Made by a program: the position numbers and the translations under genes. DNA of 46,812 bases from Levilactobacillus cerevisiae (GTDB lineage: Bacteria > Bacillota > Bacilli > Lactobacillales > Lactobacillaceae), in assembly GCF_003946245.1 (NCBI RefSeq), contig NZ_RHNN01000026.1:1-46812 (forward strand). The letters are read 5' to 3'. Below, piece after piece: positions 1 through 8,330 of this stretch (position 1 is its first letter; each line of letters begins with the position of its first letter). Below the pieces are notes generated by a model. It had not been told where the DNA came from. It made no database searches and was given only the letters and a program-made list of their open reading frames with translations.

Positions 1-615
1 ATACCGGAATCATGCCGTTCAGAAGATTGCATAGCAATTTTAATTATTTGACTGTCTACTTGACAAGGAGCCCCGCCGATTAACATTGCAGTGACCGCTT
101 TTGGTGTTTATCAGGTATTCATTCTGACGAGTGGGATGGGCTTAGGCAATACCTCTGCGGGGCAATACGTTTCTTGGATGGGAACAGCTACCATGATTAC
201 AGCAATTGTTTTCTCCTCCACAGCTGGACCTGTCTCTGACAAAATGAAGACTCGAAAATGGCCGGTAGCTTTCGCGGCTTTAATGATTTCGATTGGTACG
301 ATTCTACCGTTCATTGTCCGTCAACCATCAACGATGATTTGGTATGGGATTATCGCCGGAATTGGTTCAGGAATCTTCTTCTCAGTTGACCAAGCACTGA
401 ACTTGGAAGTTCTTCCTAGTGCTGAAAATGCCGCTAAGGACTTAGGAATCCTAAACTTTGCTAACACAGGTGCTCAAATCTTAGCGCCAGTACTGGGGGC
501 AATCTTGTTCAGTATGGTGGGAGACCAGTATATGCCAATTCTACCGTACCTATCAGTGATTGCACTAGTTGGGGCAGCACTGGTTCTGTTGATTAAGGAG
601 GACCGGAAAGCTTAG
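1..615 (+). pseudogene. MFS transporter C-terminal part, cut by window edge, probable frameshift
   Basis: The reading frame ending at 615 encodes at least five hydrophobic segments and a short cytoplasmic motif (GPVSDKMKTRKWP) that matches the loop between helices of major facilitator transporters, with a charged C-terminus (IKEDRKA). The open frame only begins after a stop at 61-63. In another frame, positions 3-80 encode a plausible upstream piece (PFRRLHSNFNYLTVYLT) that stops at 81-83. Removing one C from the run CCCC at 71-74 joins the two frames into one continuous transporter sequence, so I infer a +1 frameshift in that homopolymer. A GTG at 91 could allow a truncated product, but it would lack the N-terminal half. 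The substrate cannot be told. The real 5' part lies outside the window, and a sequencing error is an alternative explanation. Confidence 0.6.
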
Positions 616-702
616 TCTGTGGAATTAAATGTTAGGCTGAGACATGTTGCATTGGGTAATCTTTTAGAACAGGTATGTGAAAATCTAAATTAATCCGAAT
701 AC

Positions 703-742
703 ACAAATGGCGCCCGAGAATACCTCCCGAGCGCCATTTTAA
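703..742. terminator. Bidirectional terminator between convergent genes
   Basis: A 9-bp stem, AAATGGCGC at 705-713 with GCGCCATTT at 731-739, has an A-run on one side and a T-run on the other. It can end transcription both from the MFS gene and from the reverse-strand gene at 752-1036. Confidence 0.8.
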
Positions 743-751
743 TATCCAAAA

Positions 752-1036
752 TTAATTTGCTAATGAAACGACACTAGCGGACTGGAAGACTTCCTTGAAG
801 TCGGGACCAACGGCGAACCAGTCGGTATGGCTTAAGAAGCCTTGGAGGGCTACCAGTAAGTCGGCAGGGGTCAGTGCTGTATCGGCCAGCAGCGTGCCGT
901 CGAAGAGGGATTCCGCGTAGTATTCGCGGTTGCCAGTTTCTTCATTTTTGTCGTGCGTGCCCTTCCAGGCCTTGAGCGGCGTATCTTGGTCGATGGTGAG
1001 GACTTGGTTGTTTGCTAGGGTTAGTTTGATGGACAT
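752..1036 (-). CDS. Hypothetical protein, 94 aa
   Basis: This small acidic soluble protein was not assigned to a family. It starts with an alternating hydrophobic pattern (MSIKLTLANNQVLTID) that suggests a beta-hairpin, and the rest is mixed. It has no signal peptide, membrane segment or recognisable catalytic motif. A ribosome binding site (GAGGTG) lies about 7 nt before the ATG on the reverse strand, which supports the start. The gene is followed by the shared terminator at 703-742 and preceded, about 100 bp away, by another unknown gene on the same strand. The two may be co-transcribed. Confidence 0.75.
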   Translation of the reverse strand: MSIKLTLANNQVLTIDQDTPLKAWKGTHDKNEETGNREYYAESLFDGTLLADTALTPADLLVALQGFLSHTDWFAVGPDFKEVFQSASVVSLAN

Positions 1037-1136
1037 GAGGCACCTCGTAAATTAGATTTGATTGCTCCATTGTAACGTAGATTCGCGTTCGCGGGTAGCA
1101 AAAAACACAAGCAGCGCCGACCAACATTTTGTGGCG

Positions 1137-1562
1137 TTACTTGTGTTTCGTTGTGTCATGAGCCCGGTTGGTCAGACGTTTGACTCGCTGATCCGCTTTT
1201 CGCTGCTGCACGTTTAGCGCCAGTCGCTCATCCTCTTCATCCCAAAGCTCGTAACCATACATCGTGAACAGGATTCGCTCGCAAACGCAGACGGCCCGCT
1301 CGAACGTGTAGCAACTCGTATCGAAGATGAAATAAATTTCGCCCTGGTCGTGGGCGGTGTCCCAAAAACCGCGAATTTGGGAATCCATCCCGTGATTGCT
1401 GAGGTAATCCTGCAAGGCGTTCAGGTGTCCGGTCTGCAGGTTTTGAAAAGTTAGCTCACTATAATTCATGCTGGCGAGGACGCCCCATCGCTGCAAATAG
1501 GCGAGAACCGCGGCCATTGACTGGGGATGGGCTTTCGGGTCATTGTCAGTATCGTAGATCAT
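1137..1562 (-). CDS. Hypothetical protein, 141 aa
   Basis: This soluble protein of unknown function has an acidic middle (ELWDEEDERL) and a basic C-terminal tail rich in Lys and Arg. Two nearby cysteines (CVCERI) sit in a hydrophobic stretch, but the pattern is not enough for a zinc site. The ATG is preceded by AAAGGAGCTG at good spacing, so the start is well supported. It lies upstream of the 94-aa gene on the same strand and the pair may form a small operon. No homologous family was recognised. Confidence 0.7.
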   Translation of the reverse strand: MIYDTDNDPKAHPQSMAAVLAYLQRWGVLASMNYSELTFQNLQTGHLNALQDYLSNHGMDSQIRGFWDTAHDQGEIYFIFDTSCYTFERAVCVCERILFTMYGYELWDEEDERLALNVQQRKADQRVKRLTNRAHDTTKHK

Positions 1563-2032
1563 GTGCTCAGCTCCTTTCTTATTGGTAAATGGCGTTCCGT
1601 GACGGTCATGGAACCGAATAGTCCAGGTGGAAAATTACCGTTTCAAAAAAATACACATGGCGTCATCAACTAGAGTCTAGCATGGTGGCGCCAGGACCGC
1701 GTATCCCTAGGATAATTCAAGGGTGTTTGGATAGCGATTGCGCGTAACCATTCTGATTACAACAGGTGAGCCGGTTTCAGTTGGGGAATGGTTAGTTTCC
1801 GTAGAAATTAATTTGTATTCTGAGTGGACCTCTCATAATTTTGAAAAAAGTTTTGGGGGATTGCCGGCGACGACTGGCCTTGGTGGGATTGGGAGGGGGG
1901 TATTTTTTATTTATTTTGTTATACGGAATATAATTATTTATATGGATTATTTTCAATAGCCTATTCCAATCTGCAGGTAGTTCTTGGTATACTGCTCGTG
2001 TACAACTAATCTATTTTCTAGGGGAGAAAATT
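1563..2032 (+). promoter_or_regulatory. Intergenic region with S-layer gene promoter
   Basis: This 470-bp stretch has no convincing gene. It carries an extended -10 element (TGG followed by TATACT, TATACT at 1988-1993) before the S-layer gene and a strong ribosome binding site (GGGGAG) just before the start. The same TTGGTATACT box precedes the second S-layer gene at 4950-4959, so the two paralogues probably share a promoter type. An 11-bp palindrome (CTAGAGTCTAG) sits near 1670-1680, and its role is unknown. Confidence 0.6.
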
Positions 2033-3439
2033 ATGCAATCACAATTAGCGAAATCATTGTACTTAGGGCTAGCGGCACTGAGTTTGGGTGCAGTCGCCGC
2101 AGTTACGACGACCGCCACGACGGCGGATGCGGCGTCTAAGGCCAAAATCGTCTCGAAGGCAGCTTTGGGTAAGGATAGCAAGAACGTCGAAGTTACAGGA
2201 ACCAACGCTATTTACACCAAGCCAGGAACGGTTCGCGGGGCCAAATTAGTGGCAGCCAAGAAGACCGTGAAGAAGCTGGCGAGCTCAACTCATTCGAAGG
2301 ATTATTTCCGCGCCTACTACACGGCGGTAACCAGCAAGGGGACGGTCTATTACAAGATTGTGTCCATGAACGGTAAATACCGCGGTTACATCTACGGCGG
2401 CAAAGTAAAGGGAACGATTGATGCCGGAATCAAAGAAGCGCAAACGACTAAGGAAGCCACCATGCCAACGCGGACGGCCGGGTTCCACATCAAGGACGTG
2501 AAGAAGAACTCGCTGTGGACCGCCCCACAACATACGACTTACAAGGCCCACAAGGTGAACATGTATGGCGCAACCAAGGACGACACGTTTACGGTCTCCA
2601 AGGCTGAAACCAAGACCAAGGAAGGCTCACTGTACTACTACGTGACCTCTGACAAGAATTCTGATGTTGCTGGATGGATCTTTGCGGGCGAAGGCTACAA
2701 GGATGCTTCTAGTACTGATTTTGGTGGCTTGAGTATCAACGAAGAGGAACCAGCGGCTACTGCTGATAACAGTGTTAAAATCGTGTACCGTGAAGCTGAC
2801 AAACAAGTCGGAAATGCTACTTGGATTTCTATTGCTAAAGATATCAAGGCAGGCCAAGCTGTTGTTGCAACCCAGACTAATACAGCAAAAGCTTCATTGG
2901 TGACTTTCGCAACTAGCAAAGTTCCTAGTGGATATAAAGCTAAGGTAGATGGAACTGTTGCTGACGCGATTAAGGGTGCAACTTATGGTAATACTGTTTA
3001 CGTTGATGTTGTTGCAGCGGCAACTTCCAAAGTTGAAATGAAAGTTGAAGACGTAGCGAATACTGTTGGGAGCTCAACTGTTGCTATTACTAATCCATTG
3101 CAGAATGGGAAGCTTACGTCGGCCGATCTTTCAATCAATCTTGATGCGACAAAGTTGGGACTTTTGGATGGTGACAAAGGTACTAAGTTTAGTGAGACTA
3201 ATTTAACCAGCCTTGCGAGTGCTCTGGCAGTTGATAGTAGTAAAGGCATTCAAGGTTCAAAGACGTACAGAGATGCGACAGGCAAACAATATCACTACGT
3301 ATTCAAGTTGAACTCAGTGCATTTTGCTTCAGATAACCGTAACAAAGTGTATGGAGACAATCTTGTAGCTAGTTATACAGCAACGTTAGCTGAAGGTGTA
3401 GGTAGTGTTACGAATACAGACACGAGCTGGTTTGCTTAG
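2033..3439 (+). CDS. S-layer protein, 468 aa (SlpA/SlpB-like)
   Basis: This secreted surface-layer protein is predicted to form part of the paracrystalline coat. It has a signal peptide (MQSQLAKSLYLGLAALSLG, Ala-rich, cleavage likely near ADA|ASKAK around residue 34). The next ~190 residues closely resemble the L. brevis S-layer N-terminal region, including GTNAIYTKPGTVRGAK and SMNGKYRGYIYGGK. That region binds the cell wall in L. brevis SlpA, whereas the C-terminal part assembles the lattice. The C-terminal half (from about 2690) does not resemble the paralogue at 5008-6288. Its codons are also visibly AT-richer than the N-terminal half, which suggests the gene is a mosaic. It has its own promoter and terminator. 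The protein class is secure, but which Slp paralogue it corresponds to is not. Confidence 0.9.
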   Translation: MQSQLAKSLYLGLAALSLGAVAAVTTTATTADAASKAKIVSKAALGKDSKNVEVTGTNAIYTKPGTVRGAKLVAAKKTVKKLASSTHSKDYFRAYYTAVTSKGTVYYKIVSMNGKYRGYIYGGKVKGTIDAGIKEAQTTKEATMPTRTAGFHIKDVKKNSLWTAPQHTTYKAHKVNMYGATKDDTFTVSKAETKTKEGSLYYYVTSDKNSDVAGWIFAGEGYKDASSTDFGGLSINEEEPAATADNSVKIVYREADKQVGNATWISIAKDIKAGQAVVATQTNTAKASLVTFATSKVPSGYKAKVDGTVADAIKGATYGNTVYVDVVAAATSKVEMKVEDVANTVGSSTVAITNPLQNGKLTSADLSINLDATKLGLLDGDKGTKFSETNLTSLASALAVDSSKGIQGSKTYRDATGKQYHYVFKLNSVHFASDNRNKVYGDNLVASYTATLAEGVGSVTNTDTSWFA

Positions 3440-3452
3440 TTAAATTAAGTTT

Positions 3453-3486
3453 GAAGGGGAATCATGTAAGACCGATTCCCTTTTCT
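3453..3486 (+). terminator. Terminator of first S-layer gene
   Basis: A stem GGGAATC / GATTCCC (about 3457-3463 and 3474-3480) with flanking A/T pairs is followed by TTTT. Confidence 0.8.
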
Positions 3487-3628
3487 ATTGTGTGAAGAGA
3501 TGGAAGTGGACGGTGTGGCAATAAAAAAGGTATACTATAAGTCTCTTTGGTTTCTAGAAAGCATTAGCTATGGTAAGGTTGCGTTGAATTAACAACCTGG
3601 GCAATTAGGAAGAGGGAGTGTAAGTAGA

Positions 3629-4135
3629 ATGATTGAAGAGTCCTTTTTTAAATCGAATAAGAGTGCAGCGGCATATCTCTATGGACATTTGAAAAATAAA
3701 ACCCCTATCAAAATTCAAAAGGGACTGTACTTCTTATGGGCATTTTATGCTGGAACGTACGGCAACTTAGATTACAGCGCACCCTCAGAATTTCAATCAG
3801 AAAAGTACCCTCGTCAGCTTTTTGAACCTAATTTTGAGGCCTGGCGTTACGGTCCGGTCGACAATGAGATTTGGAAGCTAGATAAGAATGACGAGCTGAA
3901 AGACTATAGTGCAGCGGTCAACGGAAAAATCAATTCGGAAATTCAAAATGACGTTATGATGTTTTTGGACGATTTGATTAATCAGATTGATGATATTAAT
4001 GATTTCGGATTAGTAGAACGTTCACATCAAGACCAGGCATGGAAGGATGCGTTCGCTCGAAGCAATGAGCATGATCACCAACCAATTGATGCCGCGGCCA
4101 TCAAAGAAGACTATGTGGCCTATGTCAAGGAGTGA
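3629..4135 (+). CDS. Panacea (SocA-like, DUF4065) domain antitoxin
   Basis: This soluble 168-aa protein matches the Panacea/SocA-like domain formerly called DUF4065. The N-terminal helices contain PIKIQKGLYFLWAFYAGTYG, and the middle has FEAWRYGPVDNEIW, the family hallmark of a tryptophan-containing strand followed by GPV. Panacea domains act as antitoxins that neutralise many unrelated toxins. The start at 3629 follows AGGGAGTG at good spacing, and a -10 box TATACT lies near 3531. The next gene begins inside this one, 14 bases before its stop, which is typical of a co-translated antitoxin-toxin pair. The neighbour does not match a toxin family I know. The alternative is a phage-derived GepA-like protein without toxin function. 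Confidence 0.75.
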   Translation: MIEESFFKSNKSAAAYLYGHLKNKTPIKIQKGLYFLWAFYAGTYGNLDYSAPSEFQSEKYPRQLFEPNFEAWRYGPVDNEIWKLDKNDELKDYSAAVNGKINSEIQNDVMMFLDDLINQIDDINDFGLVERSHQDQAWKDAFARSNEHDHQPIDAAAIKEDYVAYVKE

Positions 4136-4829
4136 GCCTAGCTTTAAGGCCAGCATAACCGCTAGTTCAGCGAAACAGACTAAATTGGACGCTCCTAAAG
4201 TTAACCTCCGTGAAAATTCGAATGTTAAGATTAGACGGTATGCGTACGATGGAACTAGGCTGAATGCACATAATGTTGAAGCCGATGTCGTATTTCTTGA
4301 CGACTCATTTAAGAGCGTTGATCTGCCTGATCATCATTATACGAATTATTTGAGCAATGAGCTGGGATTTGCAGGATCGTACGTGGATGTTGCAGTTCGG
4401 CAACTTCTTGCTGATACGAGTGTCATCAACAAGGAGTGCAAACCAATCTTTTATCGTGGGAAAAACAAACAACGTTTTCATGATGTCGTTTGTAGCTACA
4501 TGCCTGAGGAGGCTTTTGAGAAATTTCAGGATGATTTTAGGGAGACTGATTTGCAGACCAAAGATGCTCAAATAGATAGTCGTGGCCTATTCAGGGTAAT
4601 CGTTCTTTATTTGTTGGACGATAAAATGAATCCTAAATTATTAGTCGTTGAGCTTGATCCATATCATTTGATGTTTCCAGTTGGTGATGAGAGAGATTGG
4701 CAAAAACGATATGTTCAGTATTCAAGTAAGAGACTTGATACAGGGAATTCATTCCATGACGTATATGAATCATCTTTTTTGAAAATGGAAGTATGGCAGC
4801 ATCAGGACTTTGAAACTTCTTTACAATGA
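4122..4829 (+). CDS. Unknown protein partnered with Panacea antitoxin, candidate toxin, 235 aa
   Basis: I do not recognise this protein. It lies immediately downstream of, and overlaps, the Panacea-domain gene, so by position it is the probable toxin. The chosen ATG at 4122 is in frame inside the antitoxin gene. ATG 4113 or 4047 are alternatives, and none has a strong ribosome binding site, which fits translational coupling. Visible features are a charged N-terminal stretch, several acidic clusters (EADVVFLDDSF, RETDLQTKDAQ), a hydrophobic core strand LFRVIVLYLLDD, and KLLVVELDPYHLMFP, with scattered Cys and His. There is no membrane segment or signal peptide. A strong terminator follows. Base composition is AT-richer than neighbouring housekeeping genes, as expected for transferred accessory genes. 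Confidence 0.6.
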   Translation: MSRSEPSFKASITASSAKQTKLDAPKVNLRENSNVKIRRYAYDGTRLNAHNVEADVVFLDDSFKSVDLPDHHYTNYLSNELGFAGSYVDVAVRQLLADTSVINKECKPIFYRGKNKQRFHDVVCSYMPEEAFEKFQDDFRETDLQTKDAQIDSRGLFRVIVLYLLDDKMNPKLLVVELDPYHLMFPVGDERDWQKRYVQYSSKRLDTGNSFHDVYESSFLKMEVWQHQDFETSLQ

Positions 4830-4841
4830 ATCGCAATCCTG

Positions 4842-4886
4842 AAAAAGCCCCTAACCACGAAGTCCACCGTGGCTAGGGGCTTTTCA
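4842..4886 (+). terminator. Strong terminator after the toxin-antitoxin pair
   Basis: A long stem pairs AAAAGCCCCTA with TAGGGGCTTTT and continues with CACG/CGTG. It has T-rich flanks on both sides and so could act in both directions. Confidence 0.85.
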
Positions 4887-4950
4887 GCCTGCACAACGAC
4901 CTTTAAGTTACATTAAAAATGTCTAAATAAGCGTAATCTTGGCCAATTTT

Positions 4951-4959
4951 TGGTATACT
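4951..4959 (+). promoter_or_regulatory. Extended -10 promoter of second S-layer gene
   Basis: TGGTATACT at 4951-4959 is an extended -10 element identical to the one before the first S-layer gene. No good -35 is visible. The ribosome binding site AGGAG at 4992-4996 precedes the ATG at 5008. Confidence 0.6.
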
Positions 4960-5007
4960 GTAGGTCGTTCAATAAATAATTTATATTTCAGAGGAGAAAA
5001 TACAATT

Positions 5008-6288
5008 ATGCAATCAAGTTTAGCAAAATCGCTTTACATTGGTTTAGCTGCGTTGAGTTTTGGGGCCGTTGCAACGGTATCCACTACTGCTAACGCTGCT
5101 AGCAAGGCCAAGGTTACTTCAAGCTCAACTTTGAAGACTGCTGCTGACACCCGTAACGTTGCCGTTAACGGTTCCAACGCACTTTACTCAAAGCCAGGGA
5201 CTGTTAAGGGTGCCAAGGTTGTTGCCTCTAAAGCTACGATGAAGACGTTGGCAAACTCCAAGAAGTCTGCTGACTACTTCCGTGCTTACTACCAAAAGGT
5301 TACCAACAAGGGCTCCGTTTACTACAAGATCGTTTCTATGAACGGTAAGTACCGTGGTTACATCTACGGCGGTAAGACTGCTGGCACCTTTGCCGGTGGG
5401 ATTGCTTCTGCTAACACCACGACTAAGGCAACGATGCCATCTAACACGACCGTTTACTTTGCTAAGCCTGGGAAGGCAAACGTAACGTGGGATGCACCTC
5501 AATACACCCAATACAAGGCATCCAAGCAAATCAAGGACACGACGGCTTACGCTAGCGATCCTTTGACTGTCACCGACGCCGTTACTAAGACGCGTGAAGG
5601 TTCAACTTACTACTACGTTCAAGACGCTAAGAACCCAGCTATCAATGGTTGGATTTACGCTGGTGCCGTAACGTCATCTAAGACTGACACTGCTAAGGCT
5701 GAAAATGGGATTACCTTTAACTACATCAACAAAGCTACTGGTGCCAAGGTTTCCTCAGCTGTTTACGAATTCCCTGCAGGCAAGACGACCATCACTTCTG
5801 CGGAAGCTCAAAAAGCCGCTGCTATTGAAGGTTACTTACCAGCTGGCTACTCATTAGCTAGTGTTGGTGTTCTTGGCAGTAGCGATGCTACTTTTGCCAA
5901 GAACTCTTCAGTAACTGTTTACGTTGTTGCTAACGCAGCTGCAACTTTAACTGTTACGCCAACTGCCTACAACAATGATGTAGACTTTAACGGTACGATT
6001 GCATACCCTGCTGCTGTCCAAGCAAAGCTGTCTGCTGACACTTTCTTCAGTCAACCTAAGGGTTCTCTTGCTAGTGCTGCTGACATCAAAACTCACTTGA
6101 TCGCTGCCGGTGCCGATCAATTTGTTATCGCTACTAGTACGGCCGACAATAGTGGTGCACAAACTGCTTACCAATTCACGCTGAAGAGCGTTGGAGATGG
6201 TATCTACGGTAGCCAAGTTAAGGCATACTACACGGTTGTTAAGGGTACTGCTACTAGTTCCACTGGTACTTTCACCCCAGCTAACTAA
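5008..6288 (+). CDS. S-layer protein, 426 aa (SlpA-like paralogue)
   Basis: This is a second secreted surface-layer protein. The start at ATG 5008 is chosen over upstream in-frame codons because AGGAG precedes it and the sequence then opens with the family signal peptide (MQSSLAKSLYIGLAALSFG, cleavage near ANA|ASKAK). Residues ~35-215 match the first paralogue in the wall-binding part (NALYSKPGTVKGAK, SMNGKYRGYIYGGK), while the C-terminal self-assembly part is different. Codon use is strongly biased to the preferred set (GGT, GCT, AAC, AAG), much more than in the first paralogue. I infer that this is the highly expressed main S-layer gene and the other may be a minor or conditional one. It is followed directly by a terminator. 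Confidence 0.9.
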   Translation: MQSSLAKSLYIGLAALSFGAVATVSTTANAASKAKVTSSSTLKTAADTRNVAVNGSNALYSKPGTVKGAKVVASKATMKTLANSKKSADYFRAYYQKVTNKGSVYYKIVSMNGKYRGYIYGGKTAGTFAGGIASANTTTKATMPSNTTVYFAKPGKANVTWDAPQYTQYKASKQIKDTTAYASDPLTVTDAVTKTREGSTYYYVQDAKNPAINGWIYAGAVTSSKTDTAKAENGITFNYINKATGAKVSSAVYEFPAGKTTITSAEAQKAAAIEGYLPAGYSLASVGVLGSSDATFAKNSSVTVYVVANAAATLTVTPTAYNNDVDFNGTIAYPAAVQAKLSADTFFSQPKGSLASAADIKTHLIAAGADQFVIATSTADNSGAQTAYQFTLKSVGDGIYGSQVKAYYTVVKGTATSSTGTFTPAN

Positions 6289-6304
6289 TTACTAATTTCC
6301 AAAC

Positions 6305-6338
6305 GAAAAAACATCGCCACCGCGGCGGTGTTTTTTTA
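6305..6338 (+). terminator. Terminator of second S-layer gene
   Basis: The stem ACATCGCC (6311-6318) / GGCGGTGT (6324-6331) is followed by seven Ts and preceded by an A-run, so it may also serve the convergent gene at 6349-7005. Confidence 0.85.
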
Positions 6339-6348
6339 TACATAAAAT

Positions 6349-7005
6349 TCAATAATTCCCCGGCACGCGCAACCGTTCCCCCGAGTACTTGCAAATATCC
6401 AGTTGACCACATAGCGTGCCAAACAAATCGTCAGCGTAAATGAACCGACTCAAGTCATCGACTTCCAGCCGGTAGCACAGCAGGCGTTCCACCTCATCCG
6501 TGATGGCTAATTGGGCGGCCTCCATTTGCCAGTAGGCCATGGGGGAGAGCTGGTAGTAGACGCTCGCCGCCATGACCGGTTCATGATCAATCTGTGTTCG
6601 CAGGCAGCGTAAAATGTCCGCGTAGCTATTCCTGGCCGCCGGGTCGGATAGGGGAATCCGCCCATTGTGGTTAGCAACCATGGCGCTATCTGGCCAGCGA
6701 AAGGCCTGTTGGCGCAAAAATGTGGCGGTTGCGGCTTCACGGGCGACCGCTAGTTCTCGTAATTTCTGATCCAAGTGGCGGGTGCGGCGGAGCTCGTCAA
6801 CATCCACCGCGTCCAGTTCGTAAGCTTGATAAATCAACGTCAACAGATCATCGTTAGGTCGACCGATATGATCGCGCTCTAGCTCCGTCAGGTACCAAAC
6901 CGGGATATCCGCGGTACGTAAGGCTTCCGCGGGCATCACGTCATTTGCCAATATTTTTCGTGCGTGGGTTAAGACAGTTCCCAAACTATGCCGTGTCGTT
7001 GTCAT
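6349..7005 (-). CDS. HTH (XRE-like) domain regulator, 218 aa
   Basis: This is a probable DNA-binding regulator. The N-terminal ~65 residues (HSLGTVLTHARKILANDVMPAEALR to LIYQAYELD) have the spacing of a Cro/C1-type helix-turn-helix with a WYLTELERDHIGRP recognition region. The rest is an alpha-helical domain of unknown role with no membrane segment. I place the start at the ATG at 7005 because GAGGAGG lies 6 bases before it. An upstream in-frame GTG at 7020 has no such site. The upstream region has an extended -10 (TGGTATAAT on the reverse strand at 7034-7042). The target is unknown. The ~300 bp to the next gene suggest independent, divergent promoters. Confidence 0.65.
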   Translation of the reverse strand: MTTTRHSLGTVLTHARKILANDVMPAEALRTADIPVWYLTELERDHIGRPNDDLLTLIYQAYELDAVDVDELRRTRHLDQKLRELAVAREAATATFLRQQAFRWPDSAMVANHNGRIPLSDPAARNSYADILRCLRTQIDHEPVMAASVYYQLSPMAYWQMEAAQLAITDEVERLLCYRLEVDDLSRFIYADDLFGTLCGQLDICKYSGERLRVPGNY

Positions 7006-7033
7006 CAAACTCCTCCTCACTAATTATATCCGC

Positions 7034-7042
7034 ATTATACCA
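7034..7042 (-). promoter_or_regulatory. Extended -10 promoter of HTH gene
   Basis: On the reverse strand, TGGTATAAT lies about 30 bases before the start codon, and a second TATAAT is found closer in. Confidence 0.5.
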
Positions 7043-7304
7043 ACCTTTTCTGGCATCCTTGTGAAATTTCTATGAGAAAATCCGAATTAATGTGATATAA
7101 AAATATTTATAGTTCGTAAAAATGGCTAGCAATCATTTCTGCCAGACATGATTTAATGAGCGACCTAATGCGAATTCATTGACTTAAACACATTTTAAAA
7201 GCAAGCCGTCTTTCTTGCTATTATTCGTGTTTTGTGAGAATCTATAGCCGGGTAACGGAAGAGGCTGTCTCCCGCTAGCCCACATTGTACTAAGGGGGCT
7301 TAAC

Positions 7305-8102
7305 ATGATTGATGCTTGTTTATCGGGATTAGAAGCGAGCTATCGAGCCCAAGTCGATGAGAGCGGCGTGGTTGATTTTGACAGAATCCAGCCCGGCGAT
7401 GTTAATCAAGAGTTAAGTGTAGGCATGAATCTTGATTGGTCGTCCGTGATTTTTATTAAGAATTTCAAACCGATACACCAGCAAGGCAAGACCATTATTT
7501 GGAGCACAACGGCTGGGTTCTGCCTCACGAAGACGGCGCCCGGCGTGTTGTTGCGGCAATTGGCGGCAACCAAAGTGGTGGGGTGGTTCGACATGAAGGT
7601 GATGGTCAAATTTCTGGAAGTCAGTGGACCTGTACCCTTTGTTCTGGGGCCGATGATGTTGATCTCCACGGAACGTTCGGCCAGAGCCGGCCATACCAGT
7701 TGGATTGGCGGCCGATTCATTCACCACATTGTGGCGGCACAAAAGGAACACGTCCGCATCATGCTGAACAATGGCCTGTCGCTAGTCATTAAGGATACGG
7801 TTTCCCGGCTCAGTAAGAAAATTACCGAGGCCAACCAAATTTTCGACTTGGAACAACGAATCCAGCGACTCGTTGCTCAGCAAAATGGGCCCGATTCACC
7901 AACGGTAGGCGTCTCGCCACATGCCGACGCCTACGTCTTACGGTATTTCGACTTTCACGATCTGTATTTCACAGAGTTGGTCCAGTTGAAATCGGGATTT
8001 CAAACGTCGGACAGAGATCGGCAAGTCTTTTTGCAAGAAATGCTCGGGGGAGACAGGCGTTCATGGCATTTTGATGATGAACGAGGTGAAAGCCCGATAT
8101 GA
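7305..8102 (+). CDS. ComK-like competence transcription factor homologue
   Basis: A 265-aa soluble protein whose central part follows the order of Bacillus ComK. GKTIIWSTTAGF plus a cluster of basic residues corresponds to the FFGSSYAGRK strand, and PMMLISTERSARAGHTSWIG corresponds to FLFPTLSSTRPQCGWISH. ITEANQIF is near the ENQVYRTA region. ComK binds AT-boxes and activates DNA-uptake genes in Bacillus. Many lactobacilli keep divergent homologues without known competence. This protein is longer than ComK (about 190 aa), with a C-terminal extension of ~70 residues. The start ATG follows AAGGGGGC. The ~280-bp upstream region is AT-rich with A/T tracts. No uptake genes are in the window, so the role is inferred only from family resemblance. 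Confidence 0.6.
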   Translation: MIDACLSGLEASYRAQVDESGVVDFDRIQPGDVNQELSVGMNLDWSSVIFIKNFKPIHQQGKTIIWSTTAGFCLTKTAPGVLLRQLAATKVVGWFDMKVMVKFLEVSGPVPFVLGPMMLISTERSARAGHTSWIGGRFIHHIVAAQKEHVRIMLNNGLSLVIKDTVSRLSKKITEANQIFDLEQRIQRLVAQQNGPDSPTVGVSPHADAYVLRYFDFHDLYFTELVQLKSGFQTSDRDRQVFLQEMLGGDRRSWHFDDERGESPI

Positions 8103-8164
8103 CGGGAAGTGAGCAAGGGTTCAGGGGAGCTAATATAAGCGGATTTATAAGAAGTTTTGCCGAA

Positions 8165-8251
8165 GATGTGATTTGTTTATAATATAGTCGGTCATTTATG
8201 CTAGTATATTAAGAGAGATGCGTTAGGGGTCAACCTTTTTGCCCACTAACG
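8165..8251 (+). promoter_or_regulatory. Promoter and leader hairpin of MarR-like gene
   Basis: A TATAAT box lies near 8176, with TTTTGC about 17 bases upstream. Downstream at about 8220-8251 the leader can form a hairpin, CGTTAG with CTAACG plus adjoining GG/CC pairs. The hairpin's role is unknown. Confidence 0.4.
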
Positions 8252-8330
8252 AATAATTTCGAGCGAGGACTATGTTAAAGACGTCCCGATGGAGCATAAG
8301 CTGTCGGGGGTCACGAGGAGGAAGAGAGTC

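Noticed and set aside
1738..1959. 73-aa open frame before the first S-layer gene
   Set aside because: No ribosome binding site, unlikely composition, and it overlaps the promoter region.
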